The position numbers were made by a program, and so were the translations under genes. A DNA stretch of 22,256 nucleotides, taken from assembly GCA_902489475.1 (NCBI GenBank), contig CABUAH010000028.1, forward strand, positions 1-22,256, written 5' to 3'. This DNA is from an uncultured Oscillospiraceae bacterium (GTDB taxonomy: Bacteria > Bacillota > Clostridia > Oscillospirales > Ruminococcaceae). The stretch's first letter is position 1. The number at the start of each line of letters is the position of its first letter. The notes below the pieces were generated by a model. That model was not told the DNA's origin. It saw only the letters and a program-made list of their open reading frames with translations, and ran no database searches. This document shows positions 15,045-21,460 of this stretch, in pieces.

Positions 15045-15326
15045 TTAGTTCTCCGGATAAACAGAAACCTGTTTGCGGTCACGTCCGAGTCTCTCGAACT
15101 TAACAACACCGTCAACCATTGCGAAAAGAGTATCGTCCGATCCTCTTCCAACATTATTTCCCGGATGAATCTTTGTTCCTCTCTGACGAACGAGAATATT
15201 TCCGGAAAGAACAAACTGTCCGTCAGCTCTCTTGACGCCGAGTCGCTTTGATTCCGAGTCACGACCGTTCTTAGTCGAACCCATTCCTTTTTTATGAGCG
15301 AAGAACTGCATACTAATTCTAATCAT
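15045..15326 (-). CDS. rpmA: 50S ribosomal protein L27 with cleavable N-terminal extension
   Basis: The product is 93 aa. The core AHKKGMGSTKNGRDSESKRLGVKRADGQ is typical L27. It is preceded by a nine-residue extension, MIRISMQFF. In Staphylococcus and other Firmicutes this kind of extension is removed after the Phe-Phe by the protease Prp, exposing the mature N-terminus that reaches toward the peptidyl-transferase centre. The prp gene lies immediately upstream. The ATG at 15326 is used rather than the internal ATG at 15311 because the whole extension matches the family. The gene ends the rplU-prp-rpmA operon before a strong terminator. Confidence 0.97.
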   Translation of the reverse strand: MIRISMQFFAHKKGMGSTKNGRDSESKRLGVKRADGQFVLSGNILVRQRGTKIHPGNNVGRGSDDTLFAMVDGVVKFERLGRDRKQVSVYPEN

Positions 15327-15378
15327 AGTTACTTACCAATCCTTTCTGACTTGAGCTCCAAGTCAAATTCAGCACGAC

Positions 15379-15696
15379 CTATCGTTCGTAAATCGTGATT
15401 TTAATGCTTCCCGGAAACTGACTTTGAACCTCATAAAGATGAGTTACTAAAGAAAGCAAAAGCTTATCTCCGTCATCATCTATTCCGTTAAGCTTTAACA
15501 TAATTTCATTTTCAAGCACCCTGACCTTTGCATCTATTTTGAAAAAGTCAGTAATGGTATTTACGGTTAGCATAACTGCGCTTGAAATACTGGCACAAGC
15601 TATATCGCTTCCCATATCGGAAAAATCTGCGTGTCCCGAAAGGGAAAAGCCTAAGAGCTTATTGTCGGCATTTTTAAAAAAGTCCGCTTTAACCAT
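15379..15696 (-). CDS. prp: Ribosomal-processing cysteine protease Prp
   Basis: The product is 105 aa, the usual Prp length. GHADFSDMGSDIACASIS contains the catalytic pair His22 and Cys34, at the same positions as in the characterised S. aureus enzyme. Prp trims the N-terminal extension of L27, and the L27 encoded next carries exactly such an extension. The start overlaps the rplU stop by one base (TAATG), so translation is probably coupled. Gene order rplU-prp-rpmA is conserved in Firmicutes. Confidence 0.96.
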   Translation of the reverse strand: MVKADFFKNADNKLLGFSLSGHADFSDMGSDIACASISSAVMLTVNTITDFFKIDAKVRVLENEIMLKLNGIDDDGDKLLLSLVTHLYEVQSQFPGSIKITIYER

Positions 15697-16004
15697 TATG
15701 CCTTGATAGATTCAATTCTAACCTGCGTATAAGGCTGTCTGTGACCCATTGCTCTCTTCTCGCCCTTCTTTGGCTTGTAAGTGAAAACATGAATCTTCTT
15801 GCCCTTTCCGTTTTTCAAAACCTTTGCTGTAACAGCTGCGCCTTCTACATAAGGAGTTCCGACTGTAATGCTGTCTGCACCTACTGCAACTACCTTATCA
15901 AAGGTTACTGTTTCATCGGCTTCTACAGCAAGCTTTTCAACGAAGATTACATCACCCTCGTTTACCTGATACTGCTTTCCGCCTGTTTCGATAACTGCGT
16001 ACAT
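15696..16004 (-). CDS. rplU: 50S ribosomal protein L21
   Basis: The product is 102 aa and full length. It starts MYAVIETGGKQYQVNEGD and ends GHRQPYTQVRIESIKA. KGKKIHVFTYKPKKG is the conserved rRNA-binding part. AGAGGTG precedes the ATG by about 8 nt. It is the first gene of the rplU-prp-rpmA operon, behind a strong promoter and a structured leader that may provide autoregulation. Confidence 0.98.
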   Translation of the reverse strand: MYAVIETGGKQYQVNEGDVIFVEKLAVEADETVTFDKVVAVGADSITVGTPYVEGAAVTAKVLKNGKGKKIHVFTYKPKKGEKRAMGHRQPYTQVRIESIKA

Positions 16005-16023
16005 CTAAAATGCACCTCTCTTT

Positions 16024-16080
16024 TCAATAAGTCTCGCTATTCGATCGGTGTGTATAATCCCGCGAAACAGCGAGATTTTA
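16024..16080 (-). promoter_or_regulatory. Candidate autoregulatory leader of rplU
   Basis: In the mRNA AATCTCGC (16070-16077) can pair with GCGGGATT (16056-16063) over a 6-nt loop. It can alternatively pair through TCTCGCT (16069-16075) with AGCGAGA (16032-16038). The two stems exclude each other. Firmicute rplU leaders are a known RNA family (L21 leader) in the same position. I cannot confirm a match to that consensus by eye. Confidence 0.5.
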
Positions 16081-16119
16081 TACAACTTTTAATATATACC
16101 GTCAATATGCGGCTTTACT

Positions 16120-16148
16120 ATCATATCATACCTAAAACACAAAGTCAA
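16120..16148 (-). promoter_or_regulatory. Promoter of the rplU-prp-rpmA operon
   Basis: On the minus strand TTGACT (16143-16148) and TATGAT (16120-16125) have a 17-nt spacer. A second TATGAT overlaps at 16125-16130. The predicted transcript has a leader of about 110 nt. Confidence 0.85.
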
Positions 16149-16239
16149 CAACATTTAACAGAAAGTTTACATTTTTCGATCTCCGAGTTTTTAATTAATC
16201 CTCTACCAAAGATACGATCGGCAATTTTTTCGACATAAT

Positions 16240-16268
16240 TTGACAAAAAAACACCCTTATGCTATTAT
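16240..16268 (+). promoter_or_regulatory. Promoter of toxin mRNA, locus C
   Basis: TTGACA (16240-16245) and TATTAT (16263-16268) have a 17-nt spacer. An imperfect inverted repeat, ACCCTTATG with CACAAGGGT, flanks the -10 box. Read on the minus strand it is followed by seven T, so it could also terminate antitoxin-strand read-through. Confidence 0.85.
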
Positions 16269-16304
16269 AGTCACAAGGGTATCCTGCTATACGGTAGGCG
16301 GTTT

Positions 16305-16320
16305 CTCCTCGCAAGAGGAG
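16305..16320 (+). promoter_or_regulatory. Hairpin sequestering the toxin C Shine-Dalgarno
   Basis: CTCCTC (16305-16310) pairs perfectly with GAGGAG (16315-16320) over a GCAA tetraloop of the stable GNRA type. The ribosome binding site GGAGG lies in and next to the 3' strand of the stem. Confidence 0.8.
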
Positions 16321-16329
16321 GTGATAACT

Positions 16330-16419
16330 ATGGTTGCATACTCAGATATGTATTTATTTGCCAGTATAATTATCAGCGTTATCTCTCTTTGTTATCTAAT
16401 ATTCAGTAACAAAAGATAA
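16330..16419 (+). CDS. Small hydrophobic type I toxin-like peptide, locus C (29 aa)
   Basis: ATG 16330 to TAA 16419 encodes 29 residues beginning MVAYSDMYLFAS. A membrane-spanning run with SVISLCYLIF follows, and the end is SNKR. AGGAGG lies 9 nt before the ATG. It is a paralogue of the peptides at 11013-11099 and 12715-12801, but in the opposite orientation. One transmembrane segment, a basic tail, a hidden ribosome binding site and a convergent RNA on the other strand support a type I toxin assignment. Expression and toxicity are untested. Confidence 0.8.
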   Translation: MVAYSDMYLFASIIISVISLCYLIFSNKR

Positions 16420-16437
16420 TTTTTTATTTTAAATAAA

Positions 16438-16486
16438 TAAAAATAACCGCCTGAACTTTTCCCAGAGTTAGCGGTTATTTTTACCA
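16438..16486. terminator. Bidirectional terminator shared by both RNAs of locus C
   Basis: AAAATAACCGC (16441-16451) pairs with GCGGTTATTTT (16472-16482), with an inner AACT/AGTT stem. T-runs follow in both reading directions. The loop resembles that of locus A. Confidence 0.85.
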
Positions 16487-16524
16487 CTATTACGGGAGAA
16501 ACCGCTTATCGCAGGATTCCCTTT
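16438..16524 (-). ncRNA. Antitoxin-like small RNA, locus C
   Basis: The predicted transcript is about 87 nt. It starts AAAAAAGGGAATCCTGCGAT and continues AAGCGGTTTCTCCC. GGGA can pair with TCCC around the conserved TGCGATAAGCGG. It ends at the shared terminator. Unlike A and B, its CTCCCG segment has only about 4 nt of complementarity to the cognate toxin ribosome binding site. Confidence 0.7.
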
Positions 16525-16530
16525 TTTATT

Positions 16531-16558
16531 ATTATAACATTTTTTTGAGATTTGTCAA
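16531..16558 (-). promoter_or_regulatory. Promoter of antitoxin-like RNA, locus C
   Basis: On the minus strand TTGACA (16553-16558) and TATAAT (16531-16536) have a 16-nt spacer, as in loci A and B. Start of transcription is predicted near 16524. Confidence 0.85.
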
Positions 16559-16567
16559 GAACGAAAT

Positions 16568-16602
16568 AGTTGATAATTGACAATGGAAAATTGACAATTA
16601 AA
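16568..16602. repeat. AT-rich intergenic word repeat (block 5)
   Basis: GTTGATAATTGACAATGG and AAAATTGACAATTAAATTT are inverted relatives of the blocks at 10817 and 11201. The block directly abuts the locus C antitoxin promoter, just as block 1 abuts locus A. Confidence 0.6.
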
Positions 16603-16701
16603 TTTGAAATCTAACCAAAACCCAAAATGACAAAAAGTAATTTGGTACATAACCTTCGCAAGCCACTGCTTCCGCCACCGGCGGCGGTCGCCTGCTCAGC
16701 A

Positions 16702-16765
16702 GATTTTGCACAAGCTTTATATCGTATGTGCAGGTAACCTCCTGACGGTAATGTGCAGAAATACT
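16702..16765. repeat. Dispersed ~65-bp repeat, copy 2
   Basis: This is a relative of 14852-14916. A short GC-rich block with CCGCCACCGGCGGCGG precedes it (16663-16700) and is out of character for this AT-rich gap. The gap from 16603 to 16867 contains no gene I can support. Confidence 0.65.
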
Positions 16766-16792
16766 GTTTATTATCTCTAAGTTTGTTTTAAA

Positions 16793-16866
16793 TTATCAAT
16801 TACGCATTACACATTATGCATTACAAATTAAACATTGTCCATTATCCATTGTCAATTATCAATTAA
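16793..16866. repeat. AT-rich intergenic word repeat (block 6)
   Basis: This is the longest of the word blocks: TTATCAATTACGCATTAC, ACATTATGCATTAC, ACATTGTCCATTATCC and ATTGTCAATTATCAATTAAA. It runs directly into the radA stop codon. Confidence 0.6.
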
Positions 16867-16867
16867 A

Positions 16868-18247
16868 TTATTCCTCCTGTAACTCAGAAAAAGCCTGTTT
16901 GACGTTTGTAACGCCTACTATTTTCATTGTGAATTTCGATTTGTCTACGCCTTTCAAAGCACTTTTTGGAACAATGCACTTTTCAAAGCCTAAACGCTCA
17001 GCTTCCTCAAGTCTTTGTGATATATAGGAAATGTTTCTCACTTCTCCTCCAAGCCCTATTTCTCCGAATGCCAGAAGCTTGTCCGGAACCACTTTGTCCG
17101 TAACTGACGAATAAAGCGCAAGTGCAATAGAAAGATCTGCCGCCGGTTCGTCAAGCCTTAGACCTCCGACAACGCTTACATAAACATCTAAGTTTGAAAA
17201 GTGAAGCCCTACTCTTTTTTCTAAAACGGCTATTATAATTGAAAGCCGGTTATAATCAAATCCTGTCGCAGTTCTTCTCGGCGCTGTAAATCCACTCTTT
17301 GTGACAAGTGCCTGAACCTCCGCCATTATCGGCCTGCTTCCCTCCATGCAACAAGCGACACAGCAGCCTGAAACATCAATAGGCCGTCCCGAAAGCAACA
17401 TGACAGATGGATTCTCGACTTCAAGCAAGCCTTTATCCGTCATCTCAAATACACCTATTTCCGTCGCTCTTCCGAAACGGTTTTTGTGAGCGTGCAAAAG
17501 TCTGTAGGACATATTTCTCTGCCCTTCAAAGTAAAGCACGGCATCAACAATATGCTCCATTACCTTAGGACCTGCAATAGCTCCGTCCTTGTTGACATGG
17601 CCTACTATTACAAACGGTATCTCTTCACTTTTAGCTATTTTCATAAACAGATTTGCACATTCCCTTACCTGTGCAACGCTTCCCTGAGCTGATGAAAGCG
17701 CAGATATGCTCATTGTCTGAATAGAGTCGATTATTACGATATCAGGCTTTTCTTTCACAACCGCATCTGCTACAGCTTCTGCGTCCGTAGAGGTTAAAAG
17801 ATAAAGGTTTTCGGTAAACACACGAAGCCGATCGGCACGAAGCTTAATCTGCCTTTGAGATTCCTCACCCGAAACATAAAGTATGGTTTTATCCTCTCCT
17901 AAATTCTCACAGATTTGCAGCAGCAAGGTTGATTTTCCGATTCCCGGCTCTCCGCCCAAAAGAACAAGTGAACCTTTTACAAGTCCTCCTCCTAAAACTC
18001 TGTCAAGCTCATTAAGCCCTGTCTTATATCTTACCTCATCTGTTTTTGTATCGACCGATGAAAGAGAGCTTATCGCTCCGGTTATGTCCGAAACCAAAGC
18101 TTTGCTCCTTGAAGATGAGCGTTCGCTTGATGATGACACTCCCTCTTCAAGCGTATTCCACTCTCCGCATCCGGGGCATCTTCCGTTCCACTTTGTGCTT
18201 TCATATCCGCATTGTGAGCATATGTAAACTCTTGAAACCTTTGCCAT
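16868..18247 (-). CDS. radA: DNA repair protein RadA (RecA-like branch-migration ATPase)
   Basis: The product is 459 aa, full length. A C4 zinc finger uses Cys10, Cys13, Cys24 and Cys27. The Walker A motif GEPGIGKST is at 99-107. Walker B is in IVIIDSIQTM, and the RadA-specific KNRFG motif follows (HAHKNRFGRA). The C-terminal Lon-protease-like domain contains VSVVGGLRLDEPAADLSIALA. RadA is a helicase-like ATPase that processes recombination intermediates. AAGGAG lies 6 nt before the ATG and overlaps the end of the upstream acetyltransferase gene. It is the last gene of the cwlD-GNAT-radA operon. The AT-rich repeat block begins just after the stop. Confidence 0.98.
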   Translation of the reverse strand: MAKVSRVYICSQCGYESTKWNGRCPGCGEWNTLEEGVSSSSERSSSRSKALVSDITGAISSLSSVDTKTDEVRYKTGLNELDRVLGGGLVKGSLVLLGGEPGIGKSTLLLQICENLGEDKTILYVSGEESQRQIKLRADRLRVFTENLYLLTSTDAEAVADAVVKEKPDIVIIDSIQTMSISALSSAQGSVAQVRECANLFMKIAKSEEIPFVIVGHVNKDGAIAGPKVMEHIVDAVLYFEGQRNMSYRLLHAHKNRFGRATEIGVFEMTDKGLLEVENPSVMLLSGRPIDVSGCCVACCMEGSRPIMAEVQALVTKSGFTAPRRTATGFDYNRLSIIIAVLEKRVGLHFSNLDVYVSVVGGLRLDEPAADLSIALALYSSVTDKVVPDKLLAFGEIGLGGEVRNISYISQRLEEAERLGFEKCIVPKSALKGVDKSKFTMKIVGVTNVKQAFSELQEE

Positions 18248-18250
18248 TTC

Positions 18251-18760
18251 TTACTCCTTAACAATTTTCTTTTCCATTAAATAAAACTTTCCTTTTCTAT
18301 ACTCCGCAATACCTGCTATAGTATAGTTAAGCTTTTTATACAGCTTCACAGCATATGGATTGCTTAAAAAAACGTCAAGTCTTAAAGATTTTATTCCCAC
18401 GTCCTTTGCAGCTTTTTCAATATACTGCATCGTAAGCCTACCGATTCCCAAATGCCAAAGCTTCGGATCAACACAAAGCCTGTGTATTACCGCACACGAC
18501 TCCTCAGGATATTTCCACAAGCCATTTTTGTATTCCTCATCCCATTTTCGATTAAGCGTATATACCGACATAATCTGTCCGTCCTGTTCGCCGATAAACA
18601 AACAGCCTTCTGATATATCATCCGTCACATCGCTCATATCAGGGTAAAGTTCGTCCCATTGATCTATTCCACATTCAGTTGTTTTCTTAGCCGCCCGTTT
18701 ATAAATGTCAAGCACGGTTTTTGCGTCAGATTGTTTTGCACTTCTGAAATTTATGTACAT
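18251..18760 (-). CDS. GNAT family N-acetyltransferase
   Basis: The product is 169 aa, a complete Acetyltransf_1 fold. RLCVDPKLWHLGIGRLTMQY holds the acetyl-CoA loop ([RQ]xxGx[GA] seen as HLGIGR). SLRLDVFLSNPYAVKLYKKL is the typical C-terminal half. The substrate is unknown. The start overlaps the cwlD stop by one base (TAATG) and the stop is 3 nt before the radA start, so it is the middle gene of a three-gene operon with translational coupling. Confidence 0.93.
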   Translation of the reverse strand: MYINFRSAKQSDAKTVLDIYKRAAKKTTECGIDQWDELYPDMSDVTDDISEGCLFIGEQDGQIMSVYTLNRKWDEEYKNGLWKYPEESCAVIHRLCVDPKLWHLGIGRLTMQYIEKAAKDVGIKSLRLDVFLSNPYAVKLYKKLNYTIAGIAEYRKGKFYLMEKKIVKE

Positions 18761-19503
18761 TAAATATAATTTTCTCCTATGAATTTATTAAGTCCAAGAA
18801 ACACAGATAACGCCATTTGTTTTTGGTAACCTGCATCACATAGTTTTCCGGCTTCCTCAGCATTTGACAAAAATCCGCATTCCACCATTACTGACGGATT
18901 TTCTGTTGACAAAACATACATATCGTCTGCGTGTTTAACTTCTCTAGTGTTGTTAGATTGGAATTCGATATTTGAAACTATGCTTTGCTGAATATCCAAA
19001 GCCAAGGCTTCGTTCAGTTCATTTTTATTGCTGAAAAACATCTGCGATCCCCAATACTGTTCATCGGTAAATTGATTTTGATGAATTGACAGACACACAG
19101 CATTATCGCTTGAATTAAAAAACTCAAGCCGTTTTTTCATATCAGACTGCTTCATATCATATATTCCTTCAATACCGCTGTCGTTAAGAGCGCTGTCGTC
19201 TAAGCGGGTAGAACTTGTATGATATCCGAAAATCGAACAAAGGTAATAAACGCTTTTTGTAACAGCTAAATTTATATCCTTCTCAACCTCTCCGTTCACG
19301 CCAACGCATCCTCCGTCAAAGCCTCCGTGACCTGCATCAAGAAGTATTTCAGGAAAACCGCTTTGAACCTCCGACACCGCTACAGACGCCTTTTCGGTCA
19401 CAACGGCATTTATATCCTTTGTAACATAATAACACATGATAAAAACGCTCATTACAACAAGCGTAAGTCCCGCTTCAGCGATTTTTTTGATACTAGACCT
19501 CAT
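18760..19503 (-). CDS. cwlD: N-acetylmuramoyl-L-alanine amidase, CwlD-like
   Basis: The product is 247 aa. Residues 11-27 form an N-terminal signal-anchor, then an Amidase_3 domain. The zinc ligands are visible as His59 (DAGHGG), Glu74 (EVEKDINL) and His141 (SIHQNQF). The catalytic Glu208 is in VECGFLSN. CwlD removes the peptide side chain from muramic acid as the first step of making muramic-delta-lactam in the spore cortex, which germination enzymes recognise. Length and membrane anchor fit CwlD rather than a secreted autolysin. It suggests a spore former. It is the first gene of the operon with the GNAT gene and radA. The 200 bp upstream show no strong promoter to me. Confidence 0.88.
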   Translation of the reverse strand: MRSSIKKIAEAGLTLVVMSVFIMCYYVTKDINAVVTEKASVAVSEVQSGFPEILLDAGHGGFDGGCVGVNGEVEKDINLAVTKSVYYLCSIFGYHTSSTRLDDSALNDSGIEGIYDMKQSDMKKRLEFFNSSDNAVCLSIHQNQFTDEQYWGSQMFFSNKNELNEALALDIQQSIVSNIEFQSNNTREVKHADDMYVLSTENPSVMVECGFLSNAEEAGKLCDAGYQKQMALSVFLGLNKFIGENYI

Positions 19504-19706
19504 AAAAGCTTTCCCCTTTTTTATTTTTTGCGGCGATTATATATCGCTCTTACAAAAAGCTTATGAGGATAAATAAAGTTTAATAACCCTTCAGCCAGTC
19601 CTTTTTGTCTTTGCTTTTCAGTATGCTTAAAAACTCAGCTTAAAGTCAGTATAGCACAAAAGGTTACCGATTTATTAGACGTAGAATGACTCCTAAATTC
19701 AAAAGC

Positions 19707-20288
19707 TTACTTTTTGCGTTTATATACAAACAATGTTTTTAAATCCTGATTGTTATAACCGATTTTAAAGAAATAGTAGCATACCAAAATCATTGAAAAC
19801 GGCAAAATAAGAGCAACGATGATTGAAAGCCATGAAGTATTTCCTGCAACGGCAGATGCAACCGAAGCTGTGCTGTCGGGTGCATTAAAATTCAAACTAA
19901 AAAGATTAAAGATCGGAGTAAAGAATGTGTTAGTAAGGTAATAAACAGCTATCGTATTTCCAAGCACTCCGATTTTTCCCAAAAACAAAAAAATAATTGA
20001 GATATAGCTCGGGATAACGCTCACAAGCCCGATCGTAAATCCGAAGTTTTCGCATTCTTCAAGTCCATGGAATTTAACTTGATTTTTCATAAATCCGCCC
20101 TGCTTCATGCAGTAATCAGCCAAAATCATTCCGACAATCAAAAGCTCGCAAACTCCGAAAACAATATTATTTATAAGCCAGTATGAACGGTAAAAAACCA
20201 TCCAGAACAATAAAAGCACAAGACACATAAAGTCCGCTGTTAAGACCTTAAGCAAGACCTTTGCGGCACATTTTTTCTTCAAACTCAT
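19707..20288 (-). CDS. Multi-pass membrane protein of unknown function
   Basis: The product is 193 aa with a lysine-rich N-terminus (MSLKKKCAAK) and a basic C-terminus (FVYKRKK). About five membrane segments are visible: ADFMCLVLLLFWMVFY, NIVFGVCELLIVGMILA, FTIGLVSVIPSYISIIFLFL, IAVYYLTNTFFTPIFNLF and SWLSIIVALILPFSMILVCYYF. GGAGG lies 7-8 nt before the ATG, and a strong promoter is found at 20324-20352. I do not recognise a family. It is monocistronic. The gap down to cwlD holds nothing else I can identify. Confidence 0.85.
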   Translation of the reverse strand: MSLKKKCAAKVLLKVLTADFMCLVLLLFWMVFYRSYWLINNIVFGVCELLIVGMILADYCMKQGGFMKNQVKFHGLEECENFGFTIGLVSVIPSYISIIFLFLGKIGVLGNTIAVYYLTNTFFTPIFNLFSLNFNAPDSTASVASAVAGNTSWLSIIVALILPFSMILVCYYFFKIGYNNQDLKTLFVYKRKK

Positions 20289-20323
20289 TTTTCTTCCTCC
20301 GAATAAATTTTATTTCAAAAAAC

Positions 20324-20352
20324 ATTATACACGTTTTTTCAAAATAATACAA
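20324..20352 (-). promoter_or_regulatory. Promoter of the 19707-20288 membrane protein gene
   Basis: On the minus strand TTGTAT (20347-20352) and TATAAT (20324-20329) have a 17-nt spacer, about 36 nt before the ATG. Confidence 0.75.
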
Positions 20353-20436
20353 TAATTTTAGAAAATCTTTTATTTGATATAACTCTTAGGCCGTGGAAAA
20401 ATAATATTGAAAACATTTAAAAAAGGAGGGCTTTTA

Positions 20437-20652
20437 ATGAAAGAGAACGAAAACAAACGGCGTTTTCCAAGGCATACAAGAGAGGTGAGATTTGACGGAG
20501 ATGTAAAAATATACGATCCGAAAAATGTAATTCCTGTGTTTGAAACGTATGTAGTAACCGACAACCACACCGATAAAAACGGCAGAGTTTACAACAACGA
20601 TGATGAAAATATAAAGCTTTCAAAGCACTGGGTTGACGAAAATCACAAATAG
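20437..20652 (+). CDS. Small hydrophilic protein, possibly DUF3787/spore surface-like
   Basis: The product is 71 aa, highly charged, with no membrane segment. The start is placed at ATG 20437 because GGAGGG lies 6-7 nt before it. An in-frame ATG at 20407 has no ribosome binding site and would include the binding site as codons. The C-terminus LSKHWVDENHK recalls the AKEWVDENxK ending of small clostridial spore proteins of the DUF3787 family, but the rest is not distinctive. Treat the family as tentative. It lies 40 nt before the SDR gene in the same direction and may be co-transcribed with it. Confidence 0.7.
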   Translation: MKENENKRRFPRHTREVRFDGDVKIYDPKNVIPVFETYVVTDNHTDKNGRVYNNDDENIKLSKHWVDENHK

Positions 20653-20692
20653 AGGTAAAATAATCGTATACTTAAAATAGGAGTACACGATT

Positions 20693-21412
20693 ATGAAAAC
20701 AGCCGTAATTACCGGTGCGTCACGAGGAATAGGAAAAGCAATAGCCAAAGCTTTCAGCAATGCCGGATATCGGGTTATTATAAACTATAAAAATTCTGAT
20801 AACGAAGCAAAAAAGCTCTGTCAGTCGCTTCCCCACTCACATATATTTAAGGCTGACATTTCCGACAGCACACAGGTTAAAGCTATGTTTGATTATGTCA
20901 AGGAGCGTTTTGGCGGAGCAGATGTGCTTGTAAACAATGCCGGGATCTCGCATATCGGAGTTTTCCAGCTTATGGAGGACAGCGAGATAGAAAAACTGCT
21001 TGCTACAAATCTTACAGGAGCAATTTTGTGCAGCAAATACGCAGTAAGAGATATGATCCCCCAAAAAAACGGAACTATTATAAATATATCATCAATGTGG
21101 GGAGAAACCGGCGCTTCCTGCGAGGTTGTATATTCCGCCTCGAAAGCAGGAATGATCGGTCTTACAAAAGCTTTGGCAAAAGAAGTCGGTCAAAGCGGAA
21201 TAAGAGTCAACTGCATCTCTCCCGGAGTAATTGATACAGACATGAACAAAGAGCTTGACGACAAAGCGATCGCTGAGCTTATAAACGATATTCCGCTGAG
21301 ACGTTTGGGATCTCCAGAAGAAATTGCAAAAATTACACTCTTCTTGGCATCGGACGACTCATCGTATTTAAACGGGATTACAATCGGAGCAAACGGCGGA
21401 ATGGTAATGTAG
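20693..21412 (+). CDS. ymfI: SDR-family reductase, probable EF-P 5-aminopentanone reductase (YmfI-like)
   Basis: The product is 239 aa, a classical short-chain dehydrogenase. TGASRGIG at the N-terminus binds NAD(P), NNAG follows, and the catalytic Ser with YSASK are in NISSMWGETGASCEVVYSAS. The stretch around SSMWGETGASCEVVYSASKA and the later SPGVIDTDMN is characteristic of the clostridial subgroup annotated as EF-P 5-aminopentanone reductase. In Bacillus, YmfI reduces the 5-aminopentanone group on elongation factor P. A generic 3-oxoacyl-ACP reductase (FabG) is the alternative; the absence of fab genes nearby argues mildly against it. AGGAG precedes the ATG. No efp gene is in the window. 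Confidence 0.88.
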   Translation: MKTAVITGASRGIGKAIAKAFSNAGYRVIINYKNSDNEAKKLCQSLPHSHIFKADISDSTQVKAMFDYVKERFGGADVLVNNAGISHIGVFQLMEDSEIEKLLATNLTGAILCSKYAVRDMIPQKNGTIINISSMWGETGASCEVVYSASKAGMIGLTKALAKEVGQSGIRVNCISPGVIDTDMNKELDDKAIAELINDIPLRRLGSPEEIAKITLFLASDDSSYLNGITIGANGGMVM

Positions 21413-21415
21413 TAT

Positions 21416-21460
21416 AACAAACAGCAGCAGGTAAATAAGCTTACCTGCTGCTGTTTGTTT
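21416..21460. terminator. Bidirectional terminator between the SDR and LytTR genes
   Basis: A perfect 19-bp stem runs from AACAAACAGCAGCAGGTAA (21416-21434) to its complement (21441-21459) over a 6-nt loop. The A-rich left and T-rich right ends make it usable for both convergent genes. The right arm touches the stop codon of the LytTR regulator. Confidence 0.9.

Noticed and set aside
15741..16238. Plus-strand open frame of 165 codons
   Set aside because: It is antisense to rplU, its leader and its promoter.
10817..16866. CRISPR array
   Set aside because: The intergenic repeats are irregular AT-rich words without constant-length repeats and unique spacers, and no cas genes are present.
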